DNA of 64,000 nt from Pedobacter sp. (GCF_031119335.1 NZ_JAVHXT010000005.1:124001-188000), one strand, 5' to 3'; counted from the first letter of the stretch, positions 45,999 through 54,308 are shown. The notes: generated by a model not told the origin, from the sequence alone. Made by a program: numbers and translations.

Positions 45999-46600
45999 TG
46001 AAGGGCTATACAAAACCTTTACTTTTAATATTCTTTGTACTGCTGGCAGATCAGGTTTCTAAAACCTGGGTAAAAACCAATATGTACCTAGGTCAAGAAT
46101 TTAAAATTCTGGGCGATTGGTTCATTATCCATTTTACCGAGAATAATGGAATGGCTTTCGGTCTAGAGTTTGGTGGCGAATTTGGTAAGCTAGCCTTATC
46201 TTTATTTAGGATATTGGCAGTTGGAGGAATTGGCTACGCCTTGCACTACATGATCCAACGTAAATATCACCGAGGTCTAATTTTAAATGTAGCCTTGATA
46301 TTTGCAGGAGCTTTGGGGAACATTATCGACTCTGTTTTTTACGGATTAATCTACAAATATGAGACTTTATTTCACGGTCGTGTAGTAGATATGCTGTACT
46401 TCCCAATTGTAAAAGGCACCTTCCCTACCTGGTTTCCTTTTTGGGGAGGAGAACCTTTTGAATTCTTTAGGCCTGTATTTAACTTAGCTGATGCTGCAAT
46501 TTCTGTTGGTGTAATTACCATTCTAATCTTCCAAAAAACTTATTTTAAGGAAGAGGTAAAAGATGAAATTGGCATTAACAACGAAAGTGTAGAAGACTAG
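45998..46600 (+). CDS. lspA: Lipoprotein signal peptidase LspA (copy 1)
   Basis: A 200-residue aspartic peptidase of the inner membrane that removes signal peptides from prolipoproteins. It has four helices and the motifs ADQVSKTWVK, ENNGMAFGLE, GNIIDSVFYG (first catalytic Asp) and FNLADAAISVG (second catalytic Asp). An extra loop between the catalytic motifs (KYETLFHGRVVDMLYFPIVK...) is typical of the phylum. A TAATG overlap with the DksA-like gene implies coupled translation. A second LspA lies at 58193-58720. Confidence 0.94.
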   Translation: MKGYTKPLLLIFFVLLADQVSKTWVKTNMYLGQEFKILGDWFIIHFTENNGMAFGLEFGGEFGKLALSLFRILAVGGIGYALHYMIQRKYHRGLILNVALIFAGALGNIIDSVFYGLIYKYETLFHGRVVDMLYFPIVKGTFPTWFPFWGGEPFEFFRPVFNLADAAISVGVITILIFQKTYFKEEVKDEIGINNESVED

Positions 46601-46651
46601 GAATTTTAAATGTACGAATTACGATTTTAGATTTAACCTACAATATTATTA

Positions 46652-46690
46652 AACACCTCGCAGCAATAGTTGTGAGGTGTTTTTGTTTTT
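46652..46690 (+). terminator. Terminator after lspA
   Basis: An 8-base stem AACACCTC (46652-46659) pairs with GAGGTGTT (46674-46681) and is followed by TTTTGTTTTT. It closes the dksA-lspA transcript. Confidence 0.8.
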
Positions 46691-46710
46691 AGCTATATCG
46701 CTAGGCGTTA

Positions 46711-46813
46711 CGTCATTGCGAACTGAAGCGTGGGCAGAGCCAAGAGTGAAGCCATCTTTATGACACGAAGAACACCATGATAGATTGCTTCGTCATTCTT
46801 CCTCGCAATGACG
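46711..46813. repeat. REP-like inverted repeat, CATTGCG class
   Basis: The ends CGTCATTGCG (46711-46720) and CGCAATGACG (46804-46813) are perfect complements. The right half contains GATTGCTTCGTCATTC and CTCGCAATGACG, similar to the core of the nested palindrome at 33102-33190. The left half is diverged. It lies between the lspA terminator and the DUF1080 gene. Confidence 0.75.
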
Positions 46814-46868
46814 GAAAAGCTGCATCTTTGCGAAGCAAGCTTAATGCAAAATAATAAAAGCAATTACT

Positions 46869-46876
46869 TACATTTG
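46869..46876 (+). promoter_or_regulatory. Possible -7 box for the DUF1080 gene
   Basis: TACATTTG fits TAnnTTTG and lies 18 bases before the ATG at 46894. No matching -33 TTG was found. Confidence 0.4.
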
Positions 46877-46893
46877 ATAAAAGACCAAATGTT

Positions 46894-47589
46894 ATGCTCA
46901 GCAAAAAATTCCTTTCCGTATCTATAGTTTTAATTGTTTTAAACCTAACAGCACTTGCTCAAAAAAGCATCAGCTTATTTAATGGCAAAGATTTAACAGG
47001 GTGGCATGCTGATGTTCCCGGAAAAGATAAAAACCCCGATACTGCCGCTTCTTTTATAGTGAGAGATGGAAAACTGGTAAGCATGGGCGACCCACGTGGG
47101 CATTTAATTACAGATGCAAGCTATGCAGATTACCGCCTTGATGTAGAATATCGCTTTGCCGGAAAACCTGGTAATTGTGGCGTATTGGTTCATGCTTCCA
47201 CACCTAGAGTGCTTTACAAAATGTTCCCAAAATCTTTAGAAGTACAAATGCAGCATCAAGATGCTGGTGATTTCTGGTGCATTGAAGAAGATATCACCGT
47301 GCCCAATATGGAAGAAAGACGCGGACCAAAGGAAGAATGGAGCATTAACAAAAAAAATGGCAGACGTATTAAAAACCTAACTGATGGCTCTGAAAAACCA
47401 TTAGGTGAATGGAATACTATGCGTATAGAATGCCTGAAAGACAAGGTAAGAGTTTGGGTGAACGGCACTTTGGTAAACGATGGCTACAACTGTAGTGCAA
47501 CCAAAGGTCAGATTGCTTTACAAGCAGAAGGTAGCGAAGTAGAATTTAGGAAACTGGAGCTAAAACCTATTAAGAAACTGAGTAAATAA
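46894..47589 (+). CDS. Secreted DUF1080 / 3-keto-disaccharide hydrolase family protein
   Basis: A 231-residue exported protein (signal peptide ending LTALAQ) with a single concanavalin-like jelly-roll domain: SLFNGKDLTGWHADV, DGKLVSMGDPRGHLITD, YRLDVEYRFAGKPGNCGVLVHAS and a C-terminal strand with GQIALQAEGSEVEFRKLEL. Family members cleave 3-keto-glycosides, and some bind glycans only. No sugar dehydrogenase or other glycan gene is next to it, so the substrate is not indicated. A single-gene unit. Confidence 0.85.
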   Translation: MLSKKFLSVSIVLIVLNLTALAQKSISLFNGKDLTGWHADVPGKDKNPDTAASFIVRDGKLVSMGDPRGHLITDASYADYRLDVEYRFAGKPGNCGVLVHASTPRVLYKMFPKSLEVQMQHQDAGDFWCIEEDITVPNMEERRGPKEEWSINKKNGRRIKNLTDGSEKPLGEWNTMRIECLKDKVRVWVNGTLVNDGYNCSATKGQIALQAEGSEVEFRKLELKPIKKLSK

Positions 47590-47624
47590 ACATAACAAGC
47601 ATTTACAGGCAATTATTTTAGGGA

Positions 47625-47655
47625 TTGATATTTAGCTCCAATTTTTGTATCTTTG
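47625..47655 (+). promoter_or_regulatory. Promoter of the cold-shock gene
   Basis: TTG (47625-47627), 20 bases, then TATCTTTG (47648-47655) match the Bacteroidota promoter well. Transcription would begin near 47662, leaving a leader of about 135 bases before the ATG at 47797. Confidence 0.75.
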
Positions 47656-47662
47656 CATATCT

Positions 47663-47796
47663 TAAAAATAACCACCCATAATATTTCGCTCGGTTACTGT
47701 ATCCAGATTAATTTCCCGATACTTTTATTGGTATGCTGGCAATATTGCCATTCACAACCTGCATTAACGTGCAGACAAAAAACATTTTATTAAAAT
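47663..47796 (+). promoter_or_regulatory. Long structured leader of the cold-shock mRNA
   Basis: About 135 untranslated bases contain a perfect 14-base palindrome TGGCAATATTGCCA (47737-47750) and a small hairpin CTGCA/TGCAG (47759-47774). The second ends 22 bases before the start codon. Cold-shock mRNAs of other bacteria have long leaders that refold with temperature; the same role is inferred here. Confidence 0.5.
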
Positions 47797-48249
47797 ATGG
47801 CTAAATCTCAAGCAACTTTTAGCAAAAAAGAAAACGAGAAAAAAAGATTAAAAAAGAGAAACGACAAGCAAGAAAAACGCGAAGAGCGTCAGGCTAACAA
47901 GAAAAGCATGTCATTAGAGGACATGATGGCTTATGTAGATGAAAATGGAAATATTACCACTACGCCACCAGATCCAAAAAAGAAAAAAGTAATTAATACT
48001 GACGATATTCAAATTTCTACAACCAGACAAGAAGATATGGTTGACGAAGATCCGATCAAAAAAGGTGTTGTTACATTCTTTAACGATAGCAAAGGCTATG
48101 GCTTCATTAGAAATACAGAGACACAAGAAAGTGTTTTTGTACACGTTAATGGCTTAAAAACTCAAATTAAAGAAGGTGATAAAGTTACTTTCGAAGTTGA
48201 GAAAGGCCAGAAAGGTCCAACTGCCGTTAGAGTTTCTGCAGTTAAATAA
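47797..48249 (+). CDS. Cold-shock domain protein with basic N-terminal extension
   Basis: A 150-residue protein. Residues 1-45 are strongly basic (KKENEKKRLKKRNDKQEKREER) and probably bind RNA or ribosomes. A linker (about 46-86) includes PPDPKKKK. The cold-shock domain fills 87-150, with RNP1 KGYGFI and RNP2 VFVHV. CSD proteins bind single-stranded RNA and melt structure. The extension roughly doubles the size of an ordinary Csp; such fused forms are common in the phylum. A promoter and a long leader precede it. Confidence 0.9.
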   Translation: MAKSQATFSKKENEKKRLKKRNDKQEKREERQANKKSMSLEDMMAYVDENGNITTTPPDPKKKKVINTDDIQISTTRQEDMVDEDPIKKGVVTFFNDSKGYGFIRNTETQESVFVHVNGLKTQIKEGDKVTFEVEKGQKGPTAVRVSAVK

Positions 48250-48259
48250 ACTCCCTATC

Positions 48260-48312
48260 CTGAAATAAATCCGATAGCTATCGGAGCGATGCCCAAATTG
48301 GATTTATTTCAG
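48260..48312 (+). terminator. Hairpin after the cold-shock gene
   Basis: A perfect 13-base stem CTGAAATAAATCC (48260-48272) pairs with GGATTTATTTCAG (48300-48312). Inside it is the separate palindrome CCGATAGCTATCGG. The hairpin begins 11 bases past the stop and probably ends transcription, although no long T-run follows. Confidence 0.55.
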
Positions 48313-48371
48313 ATCTTTATTTTAGAGAAGTTCTTTCTCTTTTGTAATAGCAGCATTTACTTTGTTGATAA

Positions 48372-48523
48372 ACCCGATTGAAGTGGCTATACTTTTTGTT
48401 TTACTTGTTGTCATCCTGAACGCTAGTGAAGGATCTGTTCGTTTAAGCATGTCAGAAATAGGTTCCTCGTTCCTCGGAATGACAAGATGCCTAAACAAAA
48501 ACATAATAACGGAAAGCGGGACT
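48372..48523. repeat. Structured intergenic repeat, copy 1
   Basis: The ends CCCGATTG (48373-48380) and AAAGCGGG (48513-48520) form a closing stem. Inside, TTTTTGTTT (48393-48401) pairs with AAACAAAAA (48493-48501). The centre holds a REP-like inverted repeat (TTGTCATCC near 48409 with GGAATGACAA ending at 48485). A related copy is at 58732-58865. The rest of the 432-base gap 48250-48681 holds only the cold-shock terminator and AT-rich leader. Confidence 0.7.
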
Positions 48524-48681
48524 ACATTTACATTCTAGTACTACCATTGCTTTTCAAAAAATAAAAAATAATCTGCTCATTATTTGATGTTTGGCTCAGT
48601 TTTCGCATAACGGATGAAAATTGTTTATGGATTTAGTATGATATTTACATCTGATTTATAAACACACAAAAATTGAAACAT

Positions 48682-49395
48682 ATGAAACGTTTATTTGCAA
48701 CCACATTCTTAGCTCTAGTAGCTTTATTTAGTTTAAATGCTTCGGCACAACAAGTGGATTTAAGAAAGAAAATTAGTGTAACAGGTACCGCCGAAACGGA
48801 AGTTACACCAGACATTATTTACATTAGTATCTCGTTGAAAGAGTACTTAAAAGACGGCAACAGCAAGAAAAAGGTAGACATTACTACATTGGAAACCCAG
48901 TTGTACAACGCGATACAAAAAGCGGGCTTACCAAAAGAGAACCTGACAATTGACAACTTGAGCAGCTGGAACTATCAAACCACTAAAAAGAAAGACCCAG
49001 ACTTTTTAGCTAGCAAGCAATACCGCTTAAAAGTTACCGATTTAAATAAATTTAACTTGGTTTTAGAGGGAATTGACGCCAAGGGAATTGCTAGTACCAA
49101 TATTGCAAGCTATGATTACAGCAAAATTGAAAGCTTGAAAAAGGAATTAAAAATTAAAGCTTTGTTAGCTGCGAAAGAAAAAGCTACTTACATGGTTGAG
49201 GCTTTAGGAGATAAATTGGGAAGCGTTTTGGATATCCAAGACCATGGCGATAACATAATGCAACCACAACCTGTTTTTTACAGAAACACGATGATGAAAA
49301 CCGAAATGGCAATGGATGCAGCCCAAGCACCAGAAATTGACTTTAAAAAGATTAAATTGAGCTTTACAGTTAACACTGTTTTCGAGATTAAATAA
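48682..49395 (+). CDS. SIMPL (DUF541) domain periplasmic protein
   Basis: About 237 residues. It has a signal peptide (ending NASAQQ) and a SIMPL domain: KISVTGTAETEVTPDIIYISISLKEY at the start, YRLKVTDLNKFNLVLEGIDAKGI in the middle, and LLAAKEKATYMVEALGDKLGSV near the end. The family is periplasmic or outer-membrane associated with no settled biochemical role. I start at the ATG at 48682 rather than the upstream TTG. Followed by a clear terminator. Confidence 0.86.
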   Translation: MKRLFATTFLALVALFSLNASAQQVDLRKKISVTGTAETEVTPDIIYISISLKEYLKDGNSKKKVDITTLETQLYNAIQKAGLPKENLTIDNLSSWNYQTTKKKDPDFLASKQYRLKVTDLNKFNLVLEGIDAKGIASTNIASYDYSKIESLKKELKIKALLAAKEKATYMVEALGDKLGSVLDIQDHGDNIMQPQPVFYRNTMMKTEMAMDAAQAPEIDFKKIKLSFTVNTVFEIK

Positions 49396-49415
49396 TTTAT
49401 TTTGATAATTTTGTG

Positions 49416-49448
49416 AACCTATCAGCGTATATGTTGATAGGTTTTTTT
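49416..49448 (+). terminator. Terminator after the SIMPL gene
   Basis: A 9-base stem AACCTATCA (49416-49424) pairs with TGATAGGTT (49435-49443), followed by TTTTTATTT. A strong intrinsic terminator, 20 bases past the stop. Confidence 0.85.
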
Positions 49449-49465
49449 ATTTAATAAATATTCAC

Positions 49466-49774
49466 ATGAAGAGATTACTTTACACACTGATTTTAATTTT
49501 TACGCTATCTACCGCTGCAAACGCTAATACAGTTTCATCTGAAACCCCAAAAACAGAAATTACTGCAGAACAGAGGGCAGAATTGGAAAGCATTACCAAA
49601 CGTGTTGAAGAAATTAAATCGATGGATAAATCTTCGCTTAGCAAAGCAGAAAGAAAAGCTTTGCGTAAAGAAGTGAAGGAGCTAAAAAAACGTACTGATT
49701 TCTTAAATCAAAACGTAACGCTTTCTTTGGGCGCTATTATCATTATATTATTGTTGTTGATTATTATTCTTTAA
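49466..49774 (+). CDS. Small exported protein with C-terminal membrane tail, copy 1
   Basis: A 102-residue protein of unknown function. It has a signal peptide (ending AANANT), then a charged helical region KTEITAEQRAELESITKRVE with IKSMDKSSLSKAERKALRKE (about 28-70) predicted to form a coiled coil, and a C-terminal helix (SLGAIIIILLLLIIIL) made almost wholly of Ile and Leu. It is a clear paralogue of the next gene. It has no recognised domain; membrane-anchored periplasmic coiled coil is the best description. Confidence 0.75.
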   Translation: MKRLLYTLILIFTLSTAANANTVSSETPKTEITAEQRAELESITKRVEEIKSMDKSSLSKAERKALRKEVKELKKRTDFLNQNVTLSLGAIIIILLLLIIIL

Positions 49775-49883
49775 TTTTTAGTTTCTGGTTTTACGGCAGA
49801 ACAATTATTATGCGCCGTTGTTATAGATGGGAACTAACATTTTATGTTGGTTTCTTAAGCATTAAACAACAAATCTTATACGC

Positions 49884-50192
49884 ATGAAAAAATTTATTTT
49901 TCCTTTATTGTTATTGGTAACATTAACCTTTAACATGAACTTTGCTGTTGCAGCAAACGACAAACCTAAAACTGAGCTTACCGCAGAACAACGTGCCGAG
50001 TTAACCAGAATTATGTCTAGGGTTGATGAAATTAAAGCCATGGACAAATCTAAACTGAGCAAAGAAGAGCGTAAGGAATTAAGAAAAGAACTTAAAGAGA
50101 TGAAGAAAAAGGCCAACGCTGTAGGCGGCGGTGTTTATTTATCTGTTGGTGCAATTATCATTATTATATTGTTATTGATACTTATTTTATAA
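49884..50192 (+). CDS. Small exported protein with C-terminal membrane tail, copy 2
   Basis: A 102-residue tandem paralogue of the preceding gene, with the same length and layout. After the signal peptide comes KTELTAEQRAELTRIMSRVD and IKAMDKSKLSKEERKELRKE, then SVGAIIIIILLLILIL. Roughly half or more of the mature residues match, with AEQRAEL, MDKS.LSK and LRKE.KE shared. The 109-base gap between copies has no terminator, so they may be co-transcribed; a strong terminator follows this one. Confidence 0.76.
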   Translation: MKKFIFPLLLLVTLTFNMNFAVAANDKPKTELTAEQRAELTRIMSRVDEIKAMDKSKLSKEERKELRKELKEMKKKANAVGGGVYLSVGAIIIIILLLILIL

Positions 50193-50220
50193 GATACATC
50201 TCTTACCAAAGTTTATTAGG

Positions 50221-50249
50221 AGCCAGACATATATGTCTGGCTTTTTTTA
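50221..50249 (+). terminator. Terminator after the tandem small genes
   Basis: The perfect palindrome AGCCAGACATATATGTCTGG with a final CT is followed by a run of seven T. A strong intrinsic terminator, 28 bases past the stop. Confidence 0.9.
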
Positions 50250-50356
50250 TGCGTTTAATCATGCTCATTTATAAGCTACGTCAATTTATGAAATGAGCGC
50301 AATCACGCTCATGCTGTTCAATTAGGCAGACCTTTATAGTATAAAAATTAAATGCT

Positions 50357-50959
50357 ATGAAGACTTTAAAATCATTTTGGATTGTCTTAGCCGTCCTTCC
50401 ATTTTTTGCCCTAACTGGCAACGCACAAACTGCTAAATTAAGCTTAAAAGAAAGCTCTATTATTGTTAAAGGTACATCTTCGCTACATGACTGGCGGTGC
50501 AAGACTGAACAATTTAGTGGAGACATTTCTTACTCGGCCAATGCCCTTACTTTAAAAGATATTACCACTGTTAATTTAGAATTAGTAGTAAAATCGCTGA
50601 GAAGTATTAAAGAAAATGGCAATTACTACGAAACTGGCATGGACAAGAATACTTACAAAGCCTTAAATGCAGATAAGTTTCCAAAAATCACTTTTGTACT
50701 TACAGATATTAGCAATTTAAAAGCCAGTGCAGGCAAAGCCGATTTTGTTGCCAAAGGAAACTTAACTATTGCTGGCAGCCAAAAAGCAATTAGCTTTCCT
50801 GTAAATGCTACGCTAACTGCTAATGGCATTATAGTTAAAGGAAGTACTACTTTCAAAATGACAACTTTCGGAATAACACCTCCAAAAGCTCTTTTAGGCA
50901 CCATTAAAACTGGCGACGAAATCACCATTGTGTTTAATGCATCTTTTAAAAATGATTAA
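50357..50959 (+). CDS. YceI family lipid-binding protein
   Basis: A 200-residue exported protein (signal peptide ending LTGNAQ) with a YceI lipocalin-like barrel: KESSIIVKGTSSLHDWRCKTE at the N-terminal strand, TYKALNADKFPKITFVLTDI in the middle and TTFGITPPKALLGTIKTGDE at the end. YceI proteins bind isoprenoid or other lipids in the periplasm. It is 27 bases upstream of a beta-barrel gene, and another YceI-like gene follows the barrel, so the three may form one functional group. Confidence 0.88.
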   Translation: MKTLKSFWIVLAVLPFFALTGNAQTAKLSLKESSIIVKGTSSLHDWRCKTEQFSGDISYSANALTLKDITTVNLELVVKSLRSIKENGNYYETGMDKNTYKALNADKFPKITFVLTDISNLKASAGKADFVAKGNLTIAGSQKAISFPVNATLTANGIIVKGSTTFKMTTFGITPPKALLGTIKTGDEITIVFNASFKND

Positions 50960-50986
50960 TCTGTTCACCATCTAAACAAAATAATA

Positions 50987-52246
50987 ATGAAAACACATTT
51001 ACTAGCCGCAGTTTTTGTTACAGTAGCCGGGACTGCGTTTGCCCAACAGCCAAAAATCCAAAACCTAAGACCTTACGATAAATCTGGAATTAACGTTTTT
51101 GAAACTCCTAAAACAGACACCGTACCTTTTGACGATGTGAAAGTGAGAATTGGCGCCGGCTTTACCCAACAGTTTCAAGCTTTGAAACACCGCAACAATT
51201 CTACCGGAGCTGCCCAACTTTACAATTTACGTAGTGGTTTTAACTTGGCTACCGCTAACTTAAATATCGATGCACAATTAGCTAAAGGCATTAGACTGAA
51301 TTTGATTTCTTACCTATCTGCTCGTCACCACCAAGAAACTTGGGTAAAAGGAGGCTTTGCGCAAATTGACGCTTCGCCAATTAATTCAGCTTTGCTTGAT
51401 GAAGTATTTAAATACGTAACTGTGAAAATTGGGCACTATGAAGTGAACTATGGTGATGCCCACTTCCGCAGAACGGATAATGGTCACTCGTTGTACAATC
51501 CATTTATAGGAAACTACATTTTAGATGGCTTCACTACAGAAATTGGTGCTGAAATTGATTTCCAAAAAGATGGTTTCTTAGCTGTTGCCGCTATCCATAA
51601 TGGAGAAATTCAAGGAAACATCAATAGAACACCTACCCGTAATCCATCATTTATAGGAAAATTAGGTTACGATAAACAGCTAAATACTGATTTAAGATTC
51701 CGCTTAACAGGTTCTGTTTACCACAGTAATGGCAATGCTTCTAATACCTTATACACTGGCGACAGAGGTGGTTCTAGATACTATTTAGTGATGGAACCAG
51801 TAGGCTCTACCGCAATTGCACAGGCTTGGTCTGGTAATATACGTCCAGGTTTTAGTCGTCAAGTAACTGCATTTATGATTAACCCATTCGTTAAATATCA
51901 AGGTTTGGAATTATTTGGAACTTATGAAGTTTCAAAAGGTAAAGCAATTACCGAAGCGAACAAAAGAGACGTTAGTCAAATGGCGGTAGAAGGTGTTTAT
52001 CGTTTCTGTAAAAATGAAGACCTTTTTGTAGGCTTACGTTACAATACGGTAAAAGCAGAACTTGCAGGTATCCCTCAAGATGTAAAAGTTAACCGTATAC
52101 AAGCAAGTGCTGGTTGGTTTGTAACTAAAAATATGGTACTAAAAGCAGAGTACGTAAATCAAAAATACAACGACTACCCAGCTGCAAACTTATTGTCTGA
52201 AGGTAAATTCAAAGGCATGATGTTCGAAGCGAGCGTAGGTTTCTAA
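50987..52246 (+). CDS. Outer-membrane beta-barrel (porin-like) protein
   Basis: A 419-residue protein with a signal peptide (ending GTAFAQ). A mature region of alternating hydrophobic strands (VKVRIGAGFTQQFQAL, GFNLATANLNIDAQLAKGIRLNLISYLSARHH, TVKIGHYEVNYGD, LVMEPVG, MVLKAEYVN) ends in Phe (FEASVGF), a barrel-insertion signal. It has no named family that I can fix; phosphate-selective-porin-like is possible. It is co-directional with YceI, 27 bases away, and a terminator follows. Confidence 0.78.
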   Translation: MKTHLLAAVFVTVAGTAFAQQPKIQNLRPYDKSGINVFETPKTDTVPFDDVKVRIGAGFTQQFQALKHRNNSTGAAQLYNLRSGFNLATANLNIDAQLAKGIRLNLISYLSARHHQETWVKGGFAQIDASPINSALLDEVFKYVTVKIGHYEVNYGDAHFRRTDNGHSLYNPFIGNYILDGFTTEIGAEIDFQKDGFLAVAAIHNGEIQGNINRTPTRNPSFIGKLGYDKQLNTDLRFRLTGSVYHSNGNASNTLYTGDRGGSRYYLVMEPVGSTAIAQAWSGNIRPGFSRQVTAFMINPFVKYQGLELFGTYEVSKGKAITEANKRDVSQMAVEGVYRFCKNEDLFVGLRYNTVKAELAGIPQDVKVNRIQASAGWFVTKNMVLKAEYVNQKYNDYPAANLLSEGKFKGMMFEASVGF

Positions 52247-52283
52247 AGAGAAAGTTAGTAATAGTTGAATAGTTTAGTTTGTT

Positions 52284-52318
52284 AGCCGCTCTTTAATCTC
52301 TTAAGGAGCGGCTTTTTT
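52284..52318 (+). terminator. Terminator after the beta-barrel gene
   Basis: AGCCGCTC (52284-52291) pairs with GAGCGGCT (52306-52313), followed by six T. It separates the YceI-barrel pair from the second YceI-like gene. Confidence 0.88.
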
Positions 52319-52395
52319 GATAAAAACCATTAAGAAGTTAAGATGAATTAAGTCTTCATTTTTCTTAATCCCTTAATGTTTCACTTTTTAAAAAA

Positions 52396-52989
52396 ATGAA
52401 CACATTTCCCCATCAGTTACTAGGTATTTTTTTCTTGCTATTCATTAAAATAGTTGATGCACAAGAATATCAATTGAATATTCTTCCAGAAAGCAGCATT
52501 TTGCTTAAAGGAAATTCTAACGTGAATAAGTTTACTTTTACTTATGAAAAATCACTTAAGCTAGGAAACAGTTTGGTAAAAACTACTTCCAATAAAAATA
52601 CACTTTATGTTAAAAATGCGAAGCTTGATGCAGAGGTAACTGCTTTTAGTTCTGGCAGTAATTTAATGGACAGAGATTATCGCAATATGATGAATTATCG
52701 GGTCCATCCAAACATCAGCATTGCGTTAAATCAAATCAATTTTATTAAAAACTATAGTGATGATAACGGAACGGCTTTGGCTACGGTAGAAATTACTATT
52801 GCTGGCGAGAAACGCACTGATACGCTACAGTTCAACTACACCAAATCAAAAGGAATTTACCGTTGCAGCAGTTCACATCAAATTTCGCTGAGGGATTACA
52901 AAATAAAGCCCCTCAAAAAAATGATGGGGCTTATATCATTGAAAGACCAATTAACCGTAGATATGATTATCTACATCAAAGTCGATTAA
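52396..52989 (+). CDS. YceI-like exported protein
   Basis: A 197-residue exported protein (signal peptide ending KIVDAQ) with a divergent YceI-like pattern: ILPESSILLKGNSNVNKFTFTY, then MDRDYRNMMNYRVHPNISIALNQINF, then ISLRDYKIKPLKKMMGLISLKDQL. It resembles the YceI at 50357 in overall layout. The ending lies close to the convergent serS gene (32 bases). Function inferred only from the fold. Confidence 0.75.
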   Translation: MNTFPHQLLGIFFLLFIKIVDAQEYQLNILPESSILLKGNSNVNKFTFTYEKSLKLGNSLVKTTSNKNTLYVKNAKLDAEVTAFSSGSNLMDRDYRNMMNYRVHPNISIALNQINFIKNYSDDNGTALATVEITIAGEKRTDTLQFNYTKSKGIYRCSSSHQISLRDYKIKPLKKMMGLISLKDQLTVDMIIYIKVD

Positions 52990-53020
52990 TCCTCTTCTAA
53001 ATCATCATGCTGAATTTATT

Positions 53021-54292
53021 TTAGTCGATGATATCGAAACCTGTGTATTTCACTAAAGCTTCTGGAATTTTAATTCCTTTATCTGTTTGGTAATTTTCTA
53101 AGATTGAAGCCACAATACGAGGCAATGCCAAAGCACTTCCATTTAAGGTATGTGCCAATTGTGTCTTTCCTTCTTTACCTTTAAATCTCAATTTTAAGCG
53201 GTTACTTTGGTAAGTTTCGAAGTTAGATACAGAAGAAACTTCTAACCAGCGTTGTTGTGCCCCACTCCAAACTTCCATATCGTAAGTCATGGCAGAGGTA
53301 AAGCCCATATCGCCACCGCAAAGACGCAACACACGATAATGCAAGCCTAATTCCTTTAACAAAGATTGAACGTACTCGCTCATGTCTTCCAAAGTTTCGT
53401 AAGATTGATCAGGATGTGTAATTTGCACTACCTCTACTTTATCAAATTGATGCAGGCGGTTTAAACCACGTACGTGAGCACCATAAGAACCTGCTTCTCT
53501 ACGGAAACAAGGTGTGTAGCCTGTATTTTTAATCGGAAGGTCTTCTTCCTTCAAAATCACATCACGATATAAGTTGGTTACCGGCACTTCGGCAGTAGGA
53601 ATTAAGTATAAATCGTCTACGCCAACATGGTACATCTGTCCTTCTTTATCTGGCAACTGTCCGGTACCAAAACCCGAAGCTGCATTTACCAAATGTGGCA
53701 CCTGCATTTCTTTATAACCCGCCGCAGTAGCATGGTCTAAAAAGAAATTGATTAAAGCACGTTGTAACCTCGCTCCTTTTCCTTTGTAAACAGGAAAACC
53801 AGCACCAGTAATTTTCACACCTAGTTCAAAATCGATGATGTCATATTTTGCAGCTAATTCCCAATGTGGCAAAGCACCTTCTGGCAAAGCCGATGGCTCA
53901 CCGTGGGTGTAAACCACTTCATTTTCATCAGCTGTGCTACCTGTTTTTACCAAATGATAGGGCAAGTTTGGCAACTGTACAATTAAGGCTTGTTGCTTTT
54001 CTTCCAAAGCGGTTAATTGCTCATTTTGCTCCTTAATTTTCTCTTTGTGAGATGCTGTATTCGCTTTAATGGCTTCGGCCTCTTCCTTTTTACCATTGCG
54101 CATCAACTCGCCAATTTGTTTGGCCGCTGCATTGGCTTCCGCTTGCAAATTATCCAAAGAGGACTGCGTAGAGCGGCGTTCTTCATCTACAGCGATGATC
54201 TCATCTACCAATTCTACCTGTTTAAAGTTACGAACACTCAGTCGCTCTAAAACTTTCTCTCTATTTTCACGGATATAGTTAACTTGCAGCAT
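53021..54292 (-). CDS. serS: Seryl-tRNA synthetase
   Basis: A 423-residue class II synthetase. The N-terminal long coiled-coil arm (about 28-108, VDEEIIAVDEE-type helix with LTALEEKQQALIVQLPNLP) reaches the tRNA long arm. Motif 2 is FRREAGSYG within NTGYTPCFRREAGSYGAHVR, and motif 3 holds NGSALALPRIVASILENYQ. Charges tRNA-Ser. Convergent with the YceI-like gene, divergent from rsmI. Confidence 0.96.
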   Translation of the reverse strand: MLQVNYIRENREKVLERLSVRNFKQVELVDEIIAVDEERRSTQSSLDNLQAEANAAAKQIGELMRNGKKEEAEAIKANTASHKEKIKEQNEQLTALEEKQQALIVQLPNLPYHLVKTGSTADENEVVYTHGEPSALPEGALPHWELAAKYDIIDFELGVKITGAGFPVYKGKGARLQRALINFFLDHATAAGYKEMQVPHLVNAASGFGTGQLPDKEGQMYHVGVDDLYLIPTAEVPVTNLYRDVILKEEDLPIKNTGYTPCFRREAGSYGAHVRGLNRLHQFDKVEVVQITHPDQSYETLEDMSEYVQSLLKELGLHYRVLRLCGGDMGFTSAMTYDMEVWSGAQQRWLEVSSVSNFETYQSNRLKLRFKGKEGKTQLAHTLNGSALALPRIVASILENYQTDKGIKIPEALVKYTGFDIID

Positions 54293-54308
54293 TATTTATA
54301 ATTTTTGA

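Noticed and set aside
48322..48504. 60-codon minus-strand frame
   Set aside because: It is the translation of the structured repeat (RNEEPIS...DPSLAFRMTT), a known kind of false gene made by REP-like DNA.
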